Source of the DNA: Azadirachta indica
Taxonomy: Eukaryota; Streptophyta; Magnoliopsida; Sapindales; Meliaceae
Direction: 5' to 3'
Assembly (NCBI GenBank): GCA_022749755.1
Contig: CM040453.1
Span: forward strand, 3,308,102 to 3,372,101
DNA length: 64,000 bases
Part shown: in pieces, positions 27,763 through 43,769 of the stretch
Position numbering within the stretch: the first letter of the stretch is position 1
How the letters are laid out: each line of letters opens with the position of its first letter
Made by a program: the position numbers and the translations under genes
The notes under the pieces: model-generated
Told to the model about the DNA's origin: nothing
The model's database searches: none
The model's input: only the letters and a program-made list of their open reading frames with translations

Positions 27763-28392
27763 AGGTGATACCTGGCTCAGCTTAGCTACTCCCGTCCAAG
27801 GCTGTCTATCCACACAAGGTGAAAATCGATCCCTGCAAAGGGGTGGAGAGTAGGAATGATAAAATACCCATAGATACGAGGTTTCACAAGCATACGTTTT
27901 AAAGGAGATAAATTTAGAATGATGTGATGAAGAACAAAATGAAATTAGAAAAAAAAAAATAATTTTCATGAAAAACTATTTAAAACTCTTCAACTTATTC
28001 CTTCTCATTTTTCATGCATATATTATAATATGTTCTTTTTAAAATTAAAATATATGTGTAAATAATGTTCAATTAGAAAAAATTATAATTTATAATATTT
28101 TTATTCTATGGAATAGTTACATTTATACTTAGTGAGAAAATGGATGAGAAAGGCCTCCTTACCCTTGCTCTGTCTCAATGTTATCCTTAATAGAAAGCTC
28201 CACATTTGTAACAGGAGAGTCCTGCCCTTTAGTAAAACTAGAAGACACACCCCACGTCCACCCCGCAAGGAAAGTGTGTTACCACCATGCCTTTGGCTTG
28301 GCAGCGATACCTTGAACTACACGTATTTTGATGTGGCTTTTCTTTTGTTACTGCTGTTATTACTAAAGAAATATTAATCTCTCCGCGTGTAG
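27763..28392. other. Block unique to unit 1
   Basis: Between shared flanks (CCATTTTAAG at 27755-27762 and CCCAGGGATTTGTGGGCT near 28395) unit 1 has about 630 bp with no counterpart in unit 2, where about 70 unrelated bases occupy the site. It is somewhat GC-richer at its ends. No convincing target duplication or terminal repeat, so its origin is unknown. The open frame 28132-28377 has no family resemblance. Confidence 0.4.
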
Positions 28393-29395
28393 CCCCAGGG
28401 ATTTGTGGGCTAGTAAGGTCAACATTCTTTTTCTCGGCCTTGGTATGTTGATATCCCTAGCTGGGCCTAGCTACCTTTTTGGGCCCACATTTATTGGTAT
28501 TTTTGAGCCTCCGCTTATCTGAATTATTTTGTTTCGCTACGCTATCCTACTCATTTCAATAGAAATAAATAAAAATAAAATCTCTACCACATTCGCAATG
28601 TTAAGGTATTTTACTTTGAAAATGACTAATATATTTTTGACTGAGCAGGATTCAATTATTTGTACTTTAAGTTCAACCATCCGATAAACCAATAATAAAC
28701 ATTAAAAAAAAAAAAAAAAACCTCATCTTAATATTTCGAGGTACATATAAATAACTCCATCATGTGCTTTTTTACATAAATTATAAAATTTTTCTCATTT
28801 ATTGGAGAATAGATCGATGTGTCAGATTAGAGATATAAAAGAAGAGCTTCCCAATTATTATTATTATTATTTCATATCAAATTTAGTTAACCAAACCAAA
28901 CAGATATTTATACTGTTGTTGATCACATGCACTTTTGAATTCGAGAAACAGTATAATCTAAACACACCGAGTTTGGCTCGGTTAAATCCCACATGAAAAG
29001 CCGTTTTAAATGCGATTCCTTGAGTTTATTCTGTTTTTACTCTAGGGCTCGCAAACCATGGTCTTTCTCCACCTGAAACCGAACCTCAACGATCTCTCTT
29101 CGCATGCAACATTTTCAATCAACAAAAATACATAACGATTCTGCCCTTCAATCTTGTTTATTGTAACTAGTTTTTCCCTCTTTAATTTTTCTGCAGCACC
29201 ATCGCTTTTTCTCAAGAAAAATTGACAATGAAAAGGAAAAAAACATGCACGTGGAAGCAAGCACTTTTTGGCGCTGCTGTGCACGTTTCACATCTATTTC
29301 TTGATTTATCTGATTTTACTAATTAATTTGTGCGTTGTTCACTGTGACTAAATCTAATAGGTTTATGTGTTTCATAAGACAAAGAAGAGTAAAAA
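28393..29395. other. Region upstream of the Rab pseudogene
   Basis: Colinear with 39740-40767 upstream of the intact Rab gene, so it contains the duplicated promoter and 5' UTR. The minus-strand open frame 29042-29284 is antisense to that region. Confidence 0.55.
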
Positions 29396-29563
29396 ATGGC
29401 TTACAAAGTTGATCACCAGTACTGATTATCTCTTCAAGATTGTATTGATTGGAGATTCTGGTGTCGGGAAATCTACCATTCTTTCCAGCTGTTTACACGA
29501 AATGAGTTCTGCTTGGAGTCTAAATCCACCACTGGCGTGGAATTTGCAACCAGGACTCTTCAG
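29396..29563 (+). pseudogene. RABA2-type Rab GTPase, broken first exon only
   Basis: Duplicate of exon 1 of the gene at 40768-42192. The ATG is present and the P-loop GDSGVGKS is still readable in a shifted frame. A 1-bp insertion creates TGA at 29423-29425 after nine codons, and a second +2 change in the middle restores length but not sequence. The GT donor is kept and about 550 bp of intron follows, then homology stops near 30110. The second exon, with the switch II, G4, G5 and prenylation motifs, is absent. It cannot make a GTPase. Confidence 0.88.
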
Positions 29564-31170
29564 GTTAGGTTTTTGTTATATATTTGCTTCTAGTTACCAT
29601 ATATGATCAATCCTATATATGCGATTCACCTTGTGCACAATGATCTTAAATAGTAAAGACGTTCATTGTAGCATAGATCTCAGTTTCCGTTTGCAATGAG
29701 GTCGGCTGCACATGCCAGCTGGGGCACATCTCGATTGATGTTTAATTCTACCCTAGCTGTAACTGATATTTGATAGTGCTTGCATATTTGTAATTCCTGT
29801 GCGGCATGACCTTGGAACTTACAACTGATACTTGAGAGGAAACGTGAATGATTTGGTTTCGTATCCTTGAAAATATTGGAAAACTATGAACTTATATATG
29901 TGATGCTGTTGTTAATATATTAGTTTACGTGAGATATAGATGGTTATATATACAACAGCGCCTTAATTATTGTTAAAGAATCTGAAAAAAAATGATAACA
30001 AATTTAGTAAATTGTAAAATAAATCACACCCAGACAAGAGATACACTACTGGCCGGTGAACGTACAGACATCAGAAAAGAAAGTACTTAACTACATATAT
30101 ATACATATATATACCCACTCAAATCACGCTGATATATCCTTTACTGATTGCCACTACCAACAAGCTAAATTAATTAAATTAATCTCTGGCAGACGGCTTG
30201 CTATTTTTATAAACGTTACAGATCTCAAATACTATTTTAACAAATGAATACTGCTAATAAGAATAATAGTAGGTTTTCAAATTTTATTCAAGTAGTAGCA
30301 TGGCTTTCATCAATTGGTTAGTAAAATAAATTAATTAGTTATTCTATAAATATTAAAATTTATCATAAAATTTAAGAAATCTATACTTCCACTTGAGATA
30401 TTTGAGATGACTAGTATTACTCTTAGTTTAAGAAGTAAAATATATACTTGAATTAGTATTATAATTTTTAGGTTTCTAATTCCTTTCATGCTAATATAAT
30501 ATATTTCCCTGTACACGGAACGTGTACACAGTTGTACCTTTCTTTTCAATGATTTTAACTAATTATCTATATACCTCGTGGGTTACTGATAATGATATTA
30601 TTATATTAGTCTTGCACTTACTTCGTCGTATATGAACAGCTTGAACTTATCATTATTCCCTCTTAATGATTTCAACTACTTTCCTGAAAACATCTTGGTT
30701 TATCAGCTGCAAATTAAAAAATATATATATACAGTAATAGTATTCTAGTGCATGAAATTTCATAATTTTTATTATAGTAATTATTTTCTTTTTCATTTGT
30801 GTTAAATAGCTCCTTAATCTTGTTTTTTTTCTTTTGGTGTTTTTTATGAGTCAGAAATATAATATATCAAAATTTGGGTTTGTTGTCAACTAGCTCAGAC
30901 TTCTACAGCATAAAGGGTCATTTCTACGCCAAAATATGAATTTGAATCAGGATCAATCTGTTTGATATTAATAATTAAATATATTATGTCTTATTAGAGA
31001 AATCATAAAATCTATGGTTATCAAATATTTATTACTAAAATTTACATTAAACTCATACTTTGTCTGTTTGGATGGGAAAAAAGAAAGAAATTAAAATTTC
31101 ATGATTTATATATATGATAAAACTATACACATCTAAAAATTATTTAAAATATTAAATTTTGAATAAAAAT
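29564..31170. other. Rab intron remnant and junction between duplication units
   Basis: 29564-~30110 matches the intact Rab intron (40933-~41470). From about 30120 the sequence instead resembles DNA upstream of the subtilase genes (6220-6400, 25130-25760), so the switch point near 30110 looks like a recombination junction. 30700-31170 is AT-rich with a further copy of the dispersed spacer repeat. No gene. Confidence 0.6.
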
Positions 31171-31337
31171 AAATATACAGATCAACACAATCTTCAGAAT
31201 CGATATCAAATATAATCACCATCTTGGGCAAAATAATTGAAAATTTCTTTATTATTTTATTAATTGATGTGTGATCAATATCCATCCACCTAAATAACGG
31301 TCATGATGAAAACATTTAACATAACACATGTATATAC

Positions 31338-31444
31338 CTGTCGAGAGTCTTGAGACGCAGTGAGGCTGAAGAGCGAAGAAAAGATGAGACATTAACGCAG
31401 AAAAGCCAAATGAGAGATGGAAGGGAGCTTCTGCTAATGTTCAT
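31338..31444 (-). pseudogene. Subtilase exon 1 relic (unit 2)
   Basis: The minus strand resembles the signal-peptide exon: ATG at 31444, leucine-rich middle, CTCAAGACTCTCGACAG at the end. It is about 11 bases longer than the intact exon and frameshifted. The following intron starts GTATAT, whereas the other copies have GC at this position. Intron-1-like sequence continues left to about 31172. Like the relic at 5875-5980, it has no downstream exons. Confidence 0.65.
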
Positions 31445-31622
31445 AATTGGAATGGTAGCTAGGAAAAAGACTTAACAGATGTCTGCAAAAGACTTAAATA
31501 TTTATTACATAGATTCTTGATTTTTTTTTAATAACTAAATATTTTTGCTATCAGGTTACTCAACATATGTGTTGGATAAAAGTCAATAATACAACATTAA
31601 TTTGACAATTCAATACGGATAA

Positions 31623-31659
<37 letters not shown>

Positions 31660-33338
31660 ATGAGTTTTTATATGGGTGTGTATTTAAAACAAGTATAAAA
31701 ATGAAAGCTGTGCTCCATGAAGATTTAGAGTCTGGTTAGTTGGATTGAAGAAAGAAAATTCTATGATTTATATATGATAAAACTATACACGCGTTTTAAA
31801 AATTTTTTTAAAAATTATGTGAATTTAAATAAAAAAAAAATCAATACAAATCAGAAACGTCTTACATAATAAGTTGAGTATATTAGACTTAAAAAAAAAA
31901 AACAGAGATCAGCACTTTCTATCCTCAGAATCAATATCCTTTTTTGGCACATTAATTGGAAACTTCTTTTATTTTTTCATTAATTGAGGAGTGAACATAA
32001 ACCTAATGAATATCTTAATTAACATCATCAGTGGTAGGAAATATTTCGTTATTTTACCTTTTGTTTTTTCTTTAATAAATACATACAACGAGATCTTTTA
32101 TTTTTGTAGTAAAAGTTATTGTTTCTTGATGTTGTGAGCTTCTAGTATTATTTTAGAGGGAGTTGTCCTATGATTTCATTCTAACAGAGTGAGTGTTGAT
32201 AGTGGATTATGGTTTCATGGTTTTCTCCATCTTGGATTTTTTAAATTAGTGTACTTTTTTGTGGTATTTTTATTGTACTTTGCTTTTGTAGTTTACAATT
32301 CTATTTTAACTTACACAAAAGAAAATAACCGCAACATTTTTCTCACCAAATTCAAATTTTCATTTTTTTTTATGTATTATTTGTCAATACTTATTATATC
32401 TTATAAGATTATTTACTTGATTTTAAATTGGTACCGTGCACCTTAGATAATTTATCCAATAAGATTATTACTCACCAATTCTTTCCAAATAAATTTATAT
32501 CTATAAAAATTTTCTTTGTTTTATTTCCTCAATAATTCAAGTAAACTTGATTAAAAATTACTTTATTATATGTATCTTATTAATAGCCAGCTGAAACAAA
32601 AGCTTTTATTTTTTGAAGTGCTGACATTGTAATAAAAAATCAAACACCCTACTTTTTCATCATTGAATATAATACAACCTAAATTTTTTCATAAATATAT
32701 TTTAAGATAATATTTACTGACCATAATTGGGAAAAATTCCTCCCAAATTTTTTTTTAAAGCTGACACATAACAATTAAAATCAGAAAGTGTATTGGATTT
32801 CGCAGTTCAAACGGCCCATTACAGTGATAACCCAAAAGTTTGTAGCCATTTATAGTTCACTGTAGAAATTGTAGCACAGAATGAATCATTCAGGCGATAT
32901 TTTCTGTTTGCTTAGATAATTTTCTGGTCTTTACGTTTGCAGTGCAGTTGGCTACGCATGACTAGGGGACATCACTATTGATGTTTGGTTTATTCGACCA
33001 AATAAAATAATTGATAGAACTTTCACATTTATGTATAGTTAGTTCATGTCTCCGACATGATTTAGGAAATTGCGATGGATACGTAGAAAAAAACTTAATG
33101 GATTTATTGGCTTACTATCCTTGTAAACATCGAAAAACAAAGGCCAAGTTACGCTTTATTAATTAAGTAGATTTATATATTAATTGCATATTGGGCTCTT
33201 GAATGGGCTATAAGAGCACCTTATTATTAAAATAACTTGTGAAAGCAAACATCAGGATTAATAACGCCTAAAATAAATGACACCCAATACCAATTCATGC
33301 ACTGGTTTAATTTGAGTGAGAGGTTTTGCGTCAAATTC
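31445..33338. other. Unit 2 spacer and 3' flank of the intact subtilase
   Basis: Non-coding. 31480-32650 matches the unit 1 spacer (6000-7986), and 32650-33338 matches 20438-21199. The roughly 12.4-kb LTR-like plus CACTA block of unit 1 is absent here, so its insertion is specific to unit 1. A CA/TA microsatellite is at 31625-31662. Confidence 0.6.
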
Positions 33339-37032
<3,694 letters not shown>

Positions 37033-37107
37033 AATTGGAACGGTCGGCGATCGAAAAGCTTAATTTGCTAGGTGTGGAAGAAGCTTGAAGCAAACATTAC
37101 AGGAGGG

Positions 37108-37116
37108 CTTTTTATA
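37108..37116 (-). promoter_or_regulatory. TATA box of the intact subtilase
   Basis: The minus strand reads TATAAAAAG about 76 bp upstream of the start codon at 37032. It is conserved in the unit 1 copy, while the relic near 6070 has a degraded version. Confidence 0.6.
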
Positions 37117-38656
37117 GGTGAAATGAAGTGGATTTTGCCTCGCTATCCTGTTGAGTTTCCCAAATTCTTTAATTTTTTATTCATTTTTTAATACTTAAGG
37201 TTTCTGTATATAAAATTATTCCATCAACTTCTCACGCTTATTTGTGGCTCATTATACATCTTAATACAACTCTAATGACTATAATATATCCTTCACAAAT
37301 TGCAGCTATCGAGAATCTCCGGTCGATGGCTTCATACTTTAATAAAAGTTAGAGCGGTAGCTCAATTACTATTTTATATGAATTTTCTATTACCAATCAC
37401 TAATTTAGGTTTCTAATTCTTTTTGAAGTAAAATTAAAGAGAGTAATATAAAGATTTTAGTTCATATTATGATCCATTTACGACCAAATTTCTTTTCTTG
37501 GAATTTTTTTTAGGAATATGATAATAATGATAGTGTGGGAAGTCTAAATTAAATGATTTCCTAATCAAGACGGCTTTCAACTTTGATCATGCATAATAAT
37601 TTCTTATTAGGAATCATTTACCACAGCAGTATTAGTTTGACTTCTTCATATATGAACAGGTTGTAACTCTTTTTCTATAATTAAGGATTAACATAATTAT
37701 TTATATACCTCGTGGTTTGCAGATGCTTTCTTAATTTTGCATGTGATTTATAGCAGACGGAACAACTTAAGAAATAAAAAATATATCTGGAGTAATAATA
37801 ATTGGGTCCTTGAATTTTTATAATTTCTGGATAAAGACTTAATTTTTATTTATTTTTTTAAATAACTAAAATATTTTTATTGTCAAGTTGTATACTCAAC
37901 AACATTGTGGTGATTAAAGTTTAATAAAATTAAATTAATTTGGTGATTCTGATTCAACATGGATTAAAGATCTATTTGACATAAATAAATATATTATCTC
38001 TACTTGAAATAAAATATTGTAAAGGGTTGATGCAAATGCTATTAAATTTTTATTGAGGAAATAACATTTTCGTCCCTAAACGTTAGGGAAATAACAAATC
38101 TCGACGTGACATTTCAGATTTTAATATTTTCGAATCACCTTGGTTTTCCCGAATTTAAATAAAAAAATCAATACATATCACAAACTTAGATGTAAGTTGG
38201 TTATATTAGACCGCGAAAAACGGATCAGCAGATTAATTACTTGATCTGGTTAATTGGAATAAAAATAGAAAATTGTATGATTTATATATGATAAAAATAT
38301 ACACGTTCGTAAAACATTATTTAAAAATTAATTAAATTTATTTTAAATAAAAAATAATGCAAATCACAAACTTAGATTTCAGTTAATGTTATTACAAAGA
38401 GGAAAACGGATCTGCAATATCCAAATCACGCTGTTGGGCGCATTAATTGAAAACTTTTTACATTTGTTTTTTATTAATTAAGGAGAAAACACCAACCTAA
38501 TGATATTTGTGATTAAGAGAATTAAAAAATACAAAATAATCTATTTACTATTATTTCCTAAATAATTAATTCAAGTGAAATTTATTTTATTAGTAGCCCA
38601 AATAAAGTGCTTTAATTATTTTGTTTTCTTGAGTTGATAATTATTATAACAAGTTA
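37117..38656. other. Upstream region of the intact subtilase
   Basis: No gene; colinear with 24975-27622 in unit 1 apart from that unit's 1.05-kb insertion. The empty target ATATTTTTAT is at 37871-37880. Copies of the dispersed spacer repeat lie at 38150-38500. Confidence 0.6.
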
Positions 38657-39517
38657 GAAAAATGTTTACATATCCTTCTTGAAGTTCATCAAAATAACAA
38701 TTAGAAAGATTGTATGACGTAATTGACATATACTTCCCTTGTCATTTAACAGAAACTCATTTTTACATTTGGTAACTTTTAATTTTAAATAAAAAATCAA
38801 TTTTTTTTCTAAATACATGTCAAACTAAAATAAAGCCGCCCGAAATACATTTAAATATCCTTTTATAAAAAAACTACATTTGAATATAAATAAAATTTTT
38901 ATTTTTTAAATTTTCTACAATTATTCATTTTAAAATTAAAAATCTCAAATCTATAAACCCTAATTTTCAATTCACCAACTCAAACAACATAACCCAAACC
39001 CACCCACTCAAACAAAACAGTCTCTACCCACTAAGCTAATTTTTCCGTTACTCACACAACCCAAAACAATTGATTTCATCTAATTCGTAGTGGTTTCTTC
39101 TTTTTATTCTTCTCCATTTACCTAATCCAAGTTCTAAGAGGACACTTATTTGGAGAAAAGTAGAAACTCAACAGCAAAGTATCGGCCACCACTACTGTGC
39201 TGAAAATCAAGCACACCGCCAACAACGTACCGATTATTCTCTGGCGTTCGAACCACCTCCGCCCATTTATAACTTTTCTATAGTATAGTTTTGTCAAGGA
39301 GATACAAATTAAAGAAAGAGATAAAAGAGGGAAGAGAGAGGAAATAATGAAAACCCAAAGAGCTCACGTAATTTTGGGTGAAAAAAAAAAAAAATTGTTT
39401 TCTATCTTTGTGAAGAGACAGAGAGTTTGAGACAATGAGTCATTGATCAAGATGAGATTTTGTCTGTTTGGGTATGTTTTTTTAAACGGGAGGAGGGGAG
39501 GTATGTGTGACTTGCGT
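38657..39517. mobile_element. 861-bp insertion specific to unit 2
   Basis: The insertion is bounded by TAACAAGTTA (38647-38656) and TAACAAATTA (39518-39527), a 9-of-10 match that looks like a target duplication. Unit 1 has the single target TAACAAGTTA at 27613-27622 followed directly by the shared right flank. The insert contains a moderately GC-rich middle (39150-39260) and purine-rich right end, with no open frame of note and no clear terminal inverted repeat. It could be a Mutator-like element without inverted repeats or another class using about 10-bp duplications. Confidence 0.6.
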
Positions 39518-39527
39518 TAACAAATTA

Positions 39528-40767
39528 TTAGATTGTATAGTTTTACCTGTTGGTATAGTGCGGTCCAAATTTTTACACCGTTTTAAGACGATTTTTACTT
39601 CCATTTATCGTAAAAATTTGCCACCCCACATCTACTTTGAAAGTTGACATTCGCCCAAAATTTCGCAACCATTTTCAAATTCGTTGTAGGTGAAGCAGGC
39701 CTCTTTTTTCTTTTTCTGATCGGCAGAGAACATCCAGTCCCAGGGACTTGTGGGCTCGTAATGTTTTTTCAGGCTTGGTATGTTGATGTCCCTAGCAAGG
39801 CCTGGAGAACTTTTTGGGCCCGCATTTGTTGGTATCTGAATAAATAAACAATGGGCCTGCGGTTTTCGGAACCAACAACATTACTGAATCTGAATGATTT
39901 TGCTTACGCTATGCTATCCTATTAATTTCATTAAAAATAAATAAAATACAATCACCATCGCATTCGCAATGATAAAGGTATTTTACTTTAAAAATTACTA
40001 ATATATTTTTGGTTGAGCAAGATTCATTATTTGTACTTTAAGTTCAACCGCCCAATAAACCAATAATAAACATTAAAAAAATATGTATATCTTAATAATA
40101 TTTCGAGGTCTTATAAATAACTCTTTTCATTCGCTTTTTTCTATAAATTTTAAAATTTTCCTCATTTATTGGAGAATAGATGTCTTAGCTTAGTGAGATA
40201 AAAGAAGAGCTTCCCAATTATTATTATTAATTTTTTTTTATCTCAATCATATTTTAGTTAACCAAACTGAACAGAATTATACTTTTGTTGATAACATTTT
40301 TTGAATTTGAGAAACAGTATAATTTAAACACACCGATTTTGGCTCTGTTACATCCCACATGAGAAGCCGTTTTAAATGCCTTTCCTTGAGTTATTCTGTT
40401 TTTTCTCTTGGGCTTGCAAACCGTGGTCTCTCTCTCTTCTTTCTCCACCTGAACCCGAACCTGAACCATCTCTCTTCGCATGCAACATTTTCAATCAACA
40501 AAAATACATAACGATTCTGCCCTTCAATCTTGTTTATGGTAATTAGTTTTCCCTCTTTAATTTTTCTGCAGCCCCATAAGATTTTTCTCAAGAATAGTTA
40601 AAAATGAAAAAAAACGTGCACGTTGAAGCAAGCACTTTTTGGCACTGCTGTGCATGTTTCATATCTATTTCTTGATTTATCTGATTTTACTAATTAATTT
40701 CTGCGTTGTTCACTGTGACCGGCTCTAATAGGTTTAGGTGTTTCTTAAGAGAAAGGAGAGTAAAAAC
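39528..40767. other. Promoter and 5' UTR region of the RABA2 gene
   Basis: No other gene. Colinear with the region upstream of the unit 1 Rab pseudogene. The plus-strand open frame 39644-39847 and the minus-strand frames 40254-40591 show no family resemblance. Confidence 0.5.
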
Positions 40768-41667
40768 ATGGCTTACAAGGTTGATCACGAGTACGATTAT
40801 CTCTTCAAGATTGTATTGATTGGAGATTCTGGTGTCGGGAAATCCAACATTCTATCAAGGTTTACACGAAACGAGTTCTGCTTGGAGTCTAAATCTACCA
40901 TTGGTGTGGAATTTGCAACCAGGACTCTTCAGGTTAGGATTTTCTTATATATTTGCTTCTAATTACCATATATGATTAATCCTATATATGCGATTCACCT
41001 TGTGCAAATTGATCTTAAATAGTAAAGACGTTCATTGTAGCATAGATCTCATTATCTGTTTGCAATGAGGTTGGCTATACATGCATGCTGGGGCACATCT
41101 CGATTGATTTTTAATTTGTTTATAACTGATATTTCATAGTGCTTGCATATTTGTAATTCCTGTGCGGCATGATCTTGGAACTTACAACTGATACTTGGGA
41201 GGAAACGTGAATGATTTGGTTCCGTATCCTTGAAAATATTGGAAAACTATAAACTTATATACTGATGCGGTCATGATGTGTTGTTAATATATATTAGTTT
41301 ACGTGAGATAGAGATGGTTATATAATAACATCTTAATGATTGTTAAAAAATCTGAAAAAGTGATTACAAATTTAGTAACTTGTAAAATAAATCACACCCA
41401 GACACAAAAGATGCGCTGACCGGTGAACCTACGTACAGCATCAGAAAAGAAAGTACTTAAGTCAACCATGCATATATATAGTAACTGCTGGTTGTTTTTG
41501 TATTCTTGATTTAATTTGCTAACTAATTGTATTGGGTGAATCCTAAGAGAAAATTACTTTATCTGGAGACTTTAATTTCAGTTTGCAAAATTAAAGAGTA
41601 AATTGTGTCTGAGTTCGCTCAGATGATTCTTCTTGCTAGCTGATTGTTAGGATTGTCTGCTTCAATA

Positions 41668-41700
<33 letters not shown>

Positions 41701-42192
41701 CAGATAGAAGGAAAGACAGTGAAGGCTCAAATATGGGATACAGCTGGGCAAGAGAGGTATAGAGCAATCACAAGTGCTTATTACAGAGGTGCTGTTGGTG
41801 CACTTTTGGTTTATGACATAACCAAAAGACAAACTTTCGACAATGTCCAAAGGTGGCTCCGCGAGCTTAGAGACCATGCAGATTCCAACATTGTCATTAT
41901 GATGGCAGGAAATAAGTCTGATCTCAATCATCTGAGAGCAGTTCCAGCAGACGACGCTCAATTCTTAGCCGAAAAAGAGGGTCTCTCATTCCTTGAAACT
42001 TCAGCATTGGAAGCACTTAATGTTGAAAAAGCATTCCAGACCATTTTGCTTGATATCTACCACATTATAAGCAAAAAAGCACTTGCTGCCCAGGAAGCAG
42101 CTAACTCAACCGGACTCCCTCAAGGCATTTCCATTAATGTTGCAAATCTGTCCGGAAACATGAACAGAAAAACTTGTTGTTCTAACCAGTAA
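40768..42192 (+). CDS. RABA2b: RABA2-type Rab11 small GTPase
   Basis: Two exons, 40768-40932 and 41704-42192, giving 217 aa, the normal Rab11 length. Start ATG ([14 protein letters not shown]); an upstream in-frame GTG at 40738 is not needed. Motifs: P-loop GDSGVGKS (19-26), effector STIGVEF with Thr44, WDTAGQE (66-72), NKSD (125-128), ETSA (153-156) and a C-terminal CC at 213-214 for geranylgeranylation. Sequence such as [10 protein letters not shown] and [14 protein letters not shown] points to the RABA2 clade, RABA2b-like as I remember it. These GTPases act at the trans-Golgi network/early endosome and in cell-plate and plasma-membrane traffic. It is the intact member of the duplicated pair; the other is at 29396. 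Confidence 0.92.
41669..41703 (+). repeat. TA/TG microsatellite forming the Rab intron acceptor
   Basis: A (TA)n run followed by (TG)n ends directly in CAG, the acceptor of RABA2 exon 2. The usual polypyrimidine tract is thus replaced by alternating TG. Confidence 0.7.
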
Positions 42193-43429
42193 GGCTATGT
42201 ACAAGCAGCAGATGTTAAAAGGCATTTTTGTTGAATTGGGACACATGAAGAATACTTTTCTTTTCACGTTTTTAAAATATAAAAATATACGTAATTTTCT
42301 AAATGCCTCCCAGGATTGACGCAGGTTTCTAGTTTTAATAGAAAAGATGCAAGTGTTAATAGACTTATTTTTTTGGTTTTGGACTAATTTACGTACTGAG
42401 GGATTTTTTATTAGGTGGAAAATTATTGTTTATCAGTGATTCGAACTTTCATATGTGTAATAAATCCTTTGATTATTGTCTCGATATTGGAATCCGATTC
42501 CTTCTAATTTGAGATTAAAGGTTTATCATTTCTTGGAAGCCTGTAAGAGATGAGTTCTCAATCGGTAACAATATTCAATAAAATAAGTCTATTTGGCCCC
42601 AGGAGACTGCACGAATTCATCACGAATTCAAAAGAAAATTAGTAAGTCATTTAAATTTTACGTCTAGCTATTTTCAAGCAAATATATGTGTCAATTTTCT
42701 TCCACAAAATTAATTTGCATTTCCGATTATGGTTGTGCTTATGATGATAATTCATCCAATAAAATTTTATCCTTTTACACTTATATTTTGAAATTAGTTC
42801 ATTGGTTTTGAAGATTTAAAAAAAAAAAAAAGAAGATAAATATGATGAATTTATTTGGAAAGCTCGCATTCTTCATGTAATACTTTCTTCTCGAAGGAGA
42901 TAGTACTTCTGTTATCTCTCACTTACATGGAAATATACCATGTATAATTTTTGGACTTTGATCTTTGATAACGAAAAAGTATAAATGGTAACATAGTTGA
43001 GCTTTTCCCGTCTAGGCCATACACCAAAATCTGGTTAATATATTTGAAAGAGCTCGTTCTTCACGTAAATATATCCAAGACCCGTAAACCTTTTGCCCCA
43101 CATCTAAATTTGAAACTTCTCTTTCATACGGGGGACCTAATTACCAGATACCCCTGTGAAGAATTGACCAAAAAGAATACCCCTTCTTTCTATAAAAGAA
43201 ATGAAAGATATCTACTGTCATATTCACAAAAATATCCTCATAACTTATTCTGATTGGTATTTTTAAAAATAGTGAATTTCTGTAGTTTTTAGAGTTTTGT
43301 GTTGCAAACACGAAGAATGTGATGGAATTTATTTTCTGAAATAGGGAAAAAAAGGGAAAAGGGCTTTTCAATTTGTTACAGGGAAAGCATTAGGGTTAGG
43401 GTCATTGTGAGGCTATCAAAACGAAAATA
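42193..43429. other. Intergenic region between RABA2 and the RNase H2C fragment
   Basis: Contains the RABA2 3' UTR (AT-rich, no clear single poly(A) signal) and probably the promoter of the next gene. Open frames at 43044-43253 and 43141-43371 lack family resemblance. Confidence 0.4.
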
Positions 43430-43769
43430 ATGGAAGGAGAAGGTAAAATATGGAGCATAAATCTGAGCCAAAGCAATGGCGATGAAAATTCAGAAGTAAA
43501 TCTCAGTAGTCAGGTTTACCAGCTTCTTTGCTGCATCAAATACAACTGCCCCTGTGTCGTTTCTGACTATTTGAAACCCAAACCCATCGATAAATGCGAT
43601 TCTTTGTATGTTTACGTTTGTAACAATTTGTTGTAAGGAAATAATGAAAAGTTTTGTTTTGGTGTTTCATTTGTAAGGATTAAGGTTGATGAATTAAGTG
43701 TGGAGGAAGCACATTTCAGAGGAAGGAAGTTTCATGGCATTACAATTCCTTTTGCTGGTGGCTACTCTG
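43430..43769 (+). pseudogene. RNH2C: RNase H2 subunit C, first two exons only
   Basis: Exon 1 43430-43605 (MEGEGKIWSIN...) and exon 2 43678-43769 join in frame. They contain the plant RNase H2 subunit C landmarks CCIKYNCPCVVSDYLKPK and VEEAHFRGRKFHGITIP followed by GGYSG. RNase H2 removes ribonucleotides from DNA; C is a small structural subunit of the trimer. In the family this is followed by a GFVLGK-like segment and a C-terminal half with a WNHD-like motif. I could not find either in the next 2.5 kb, so the gene appears truncated, or its last exons lie very far off or have decayed. The splice sites are inferred from frame. Confidence 0.7.

Noticed and set aside
40738..40767. Upstream in-frame start for RABA2
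   Set aside because: The first codon is GTG; the Met at 40768 matches the family's start ([13 protein letters not shown]).
41662..41961. Minus-strand open frame across RABA2 exon 2
   Set aside because: Antisense shadow of a strongly conserved GTPase exon.
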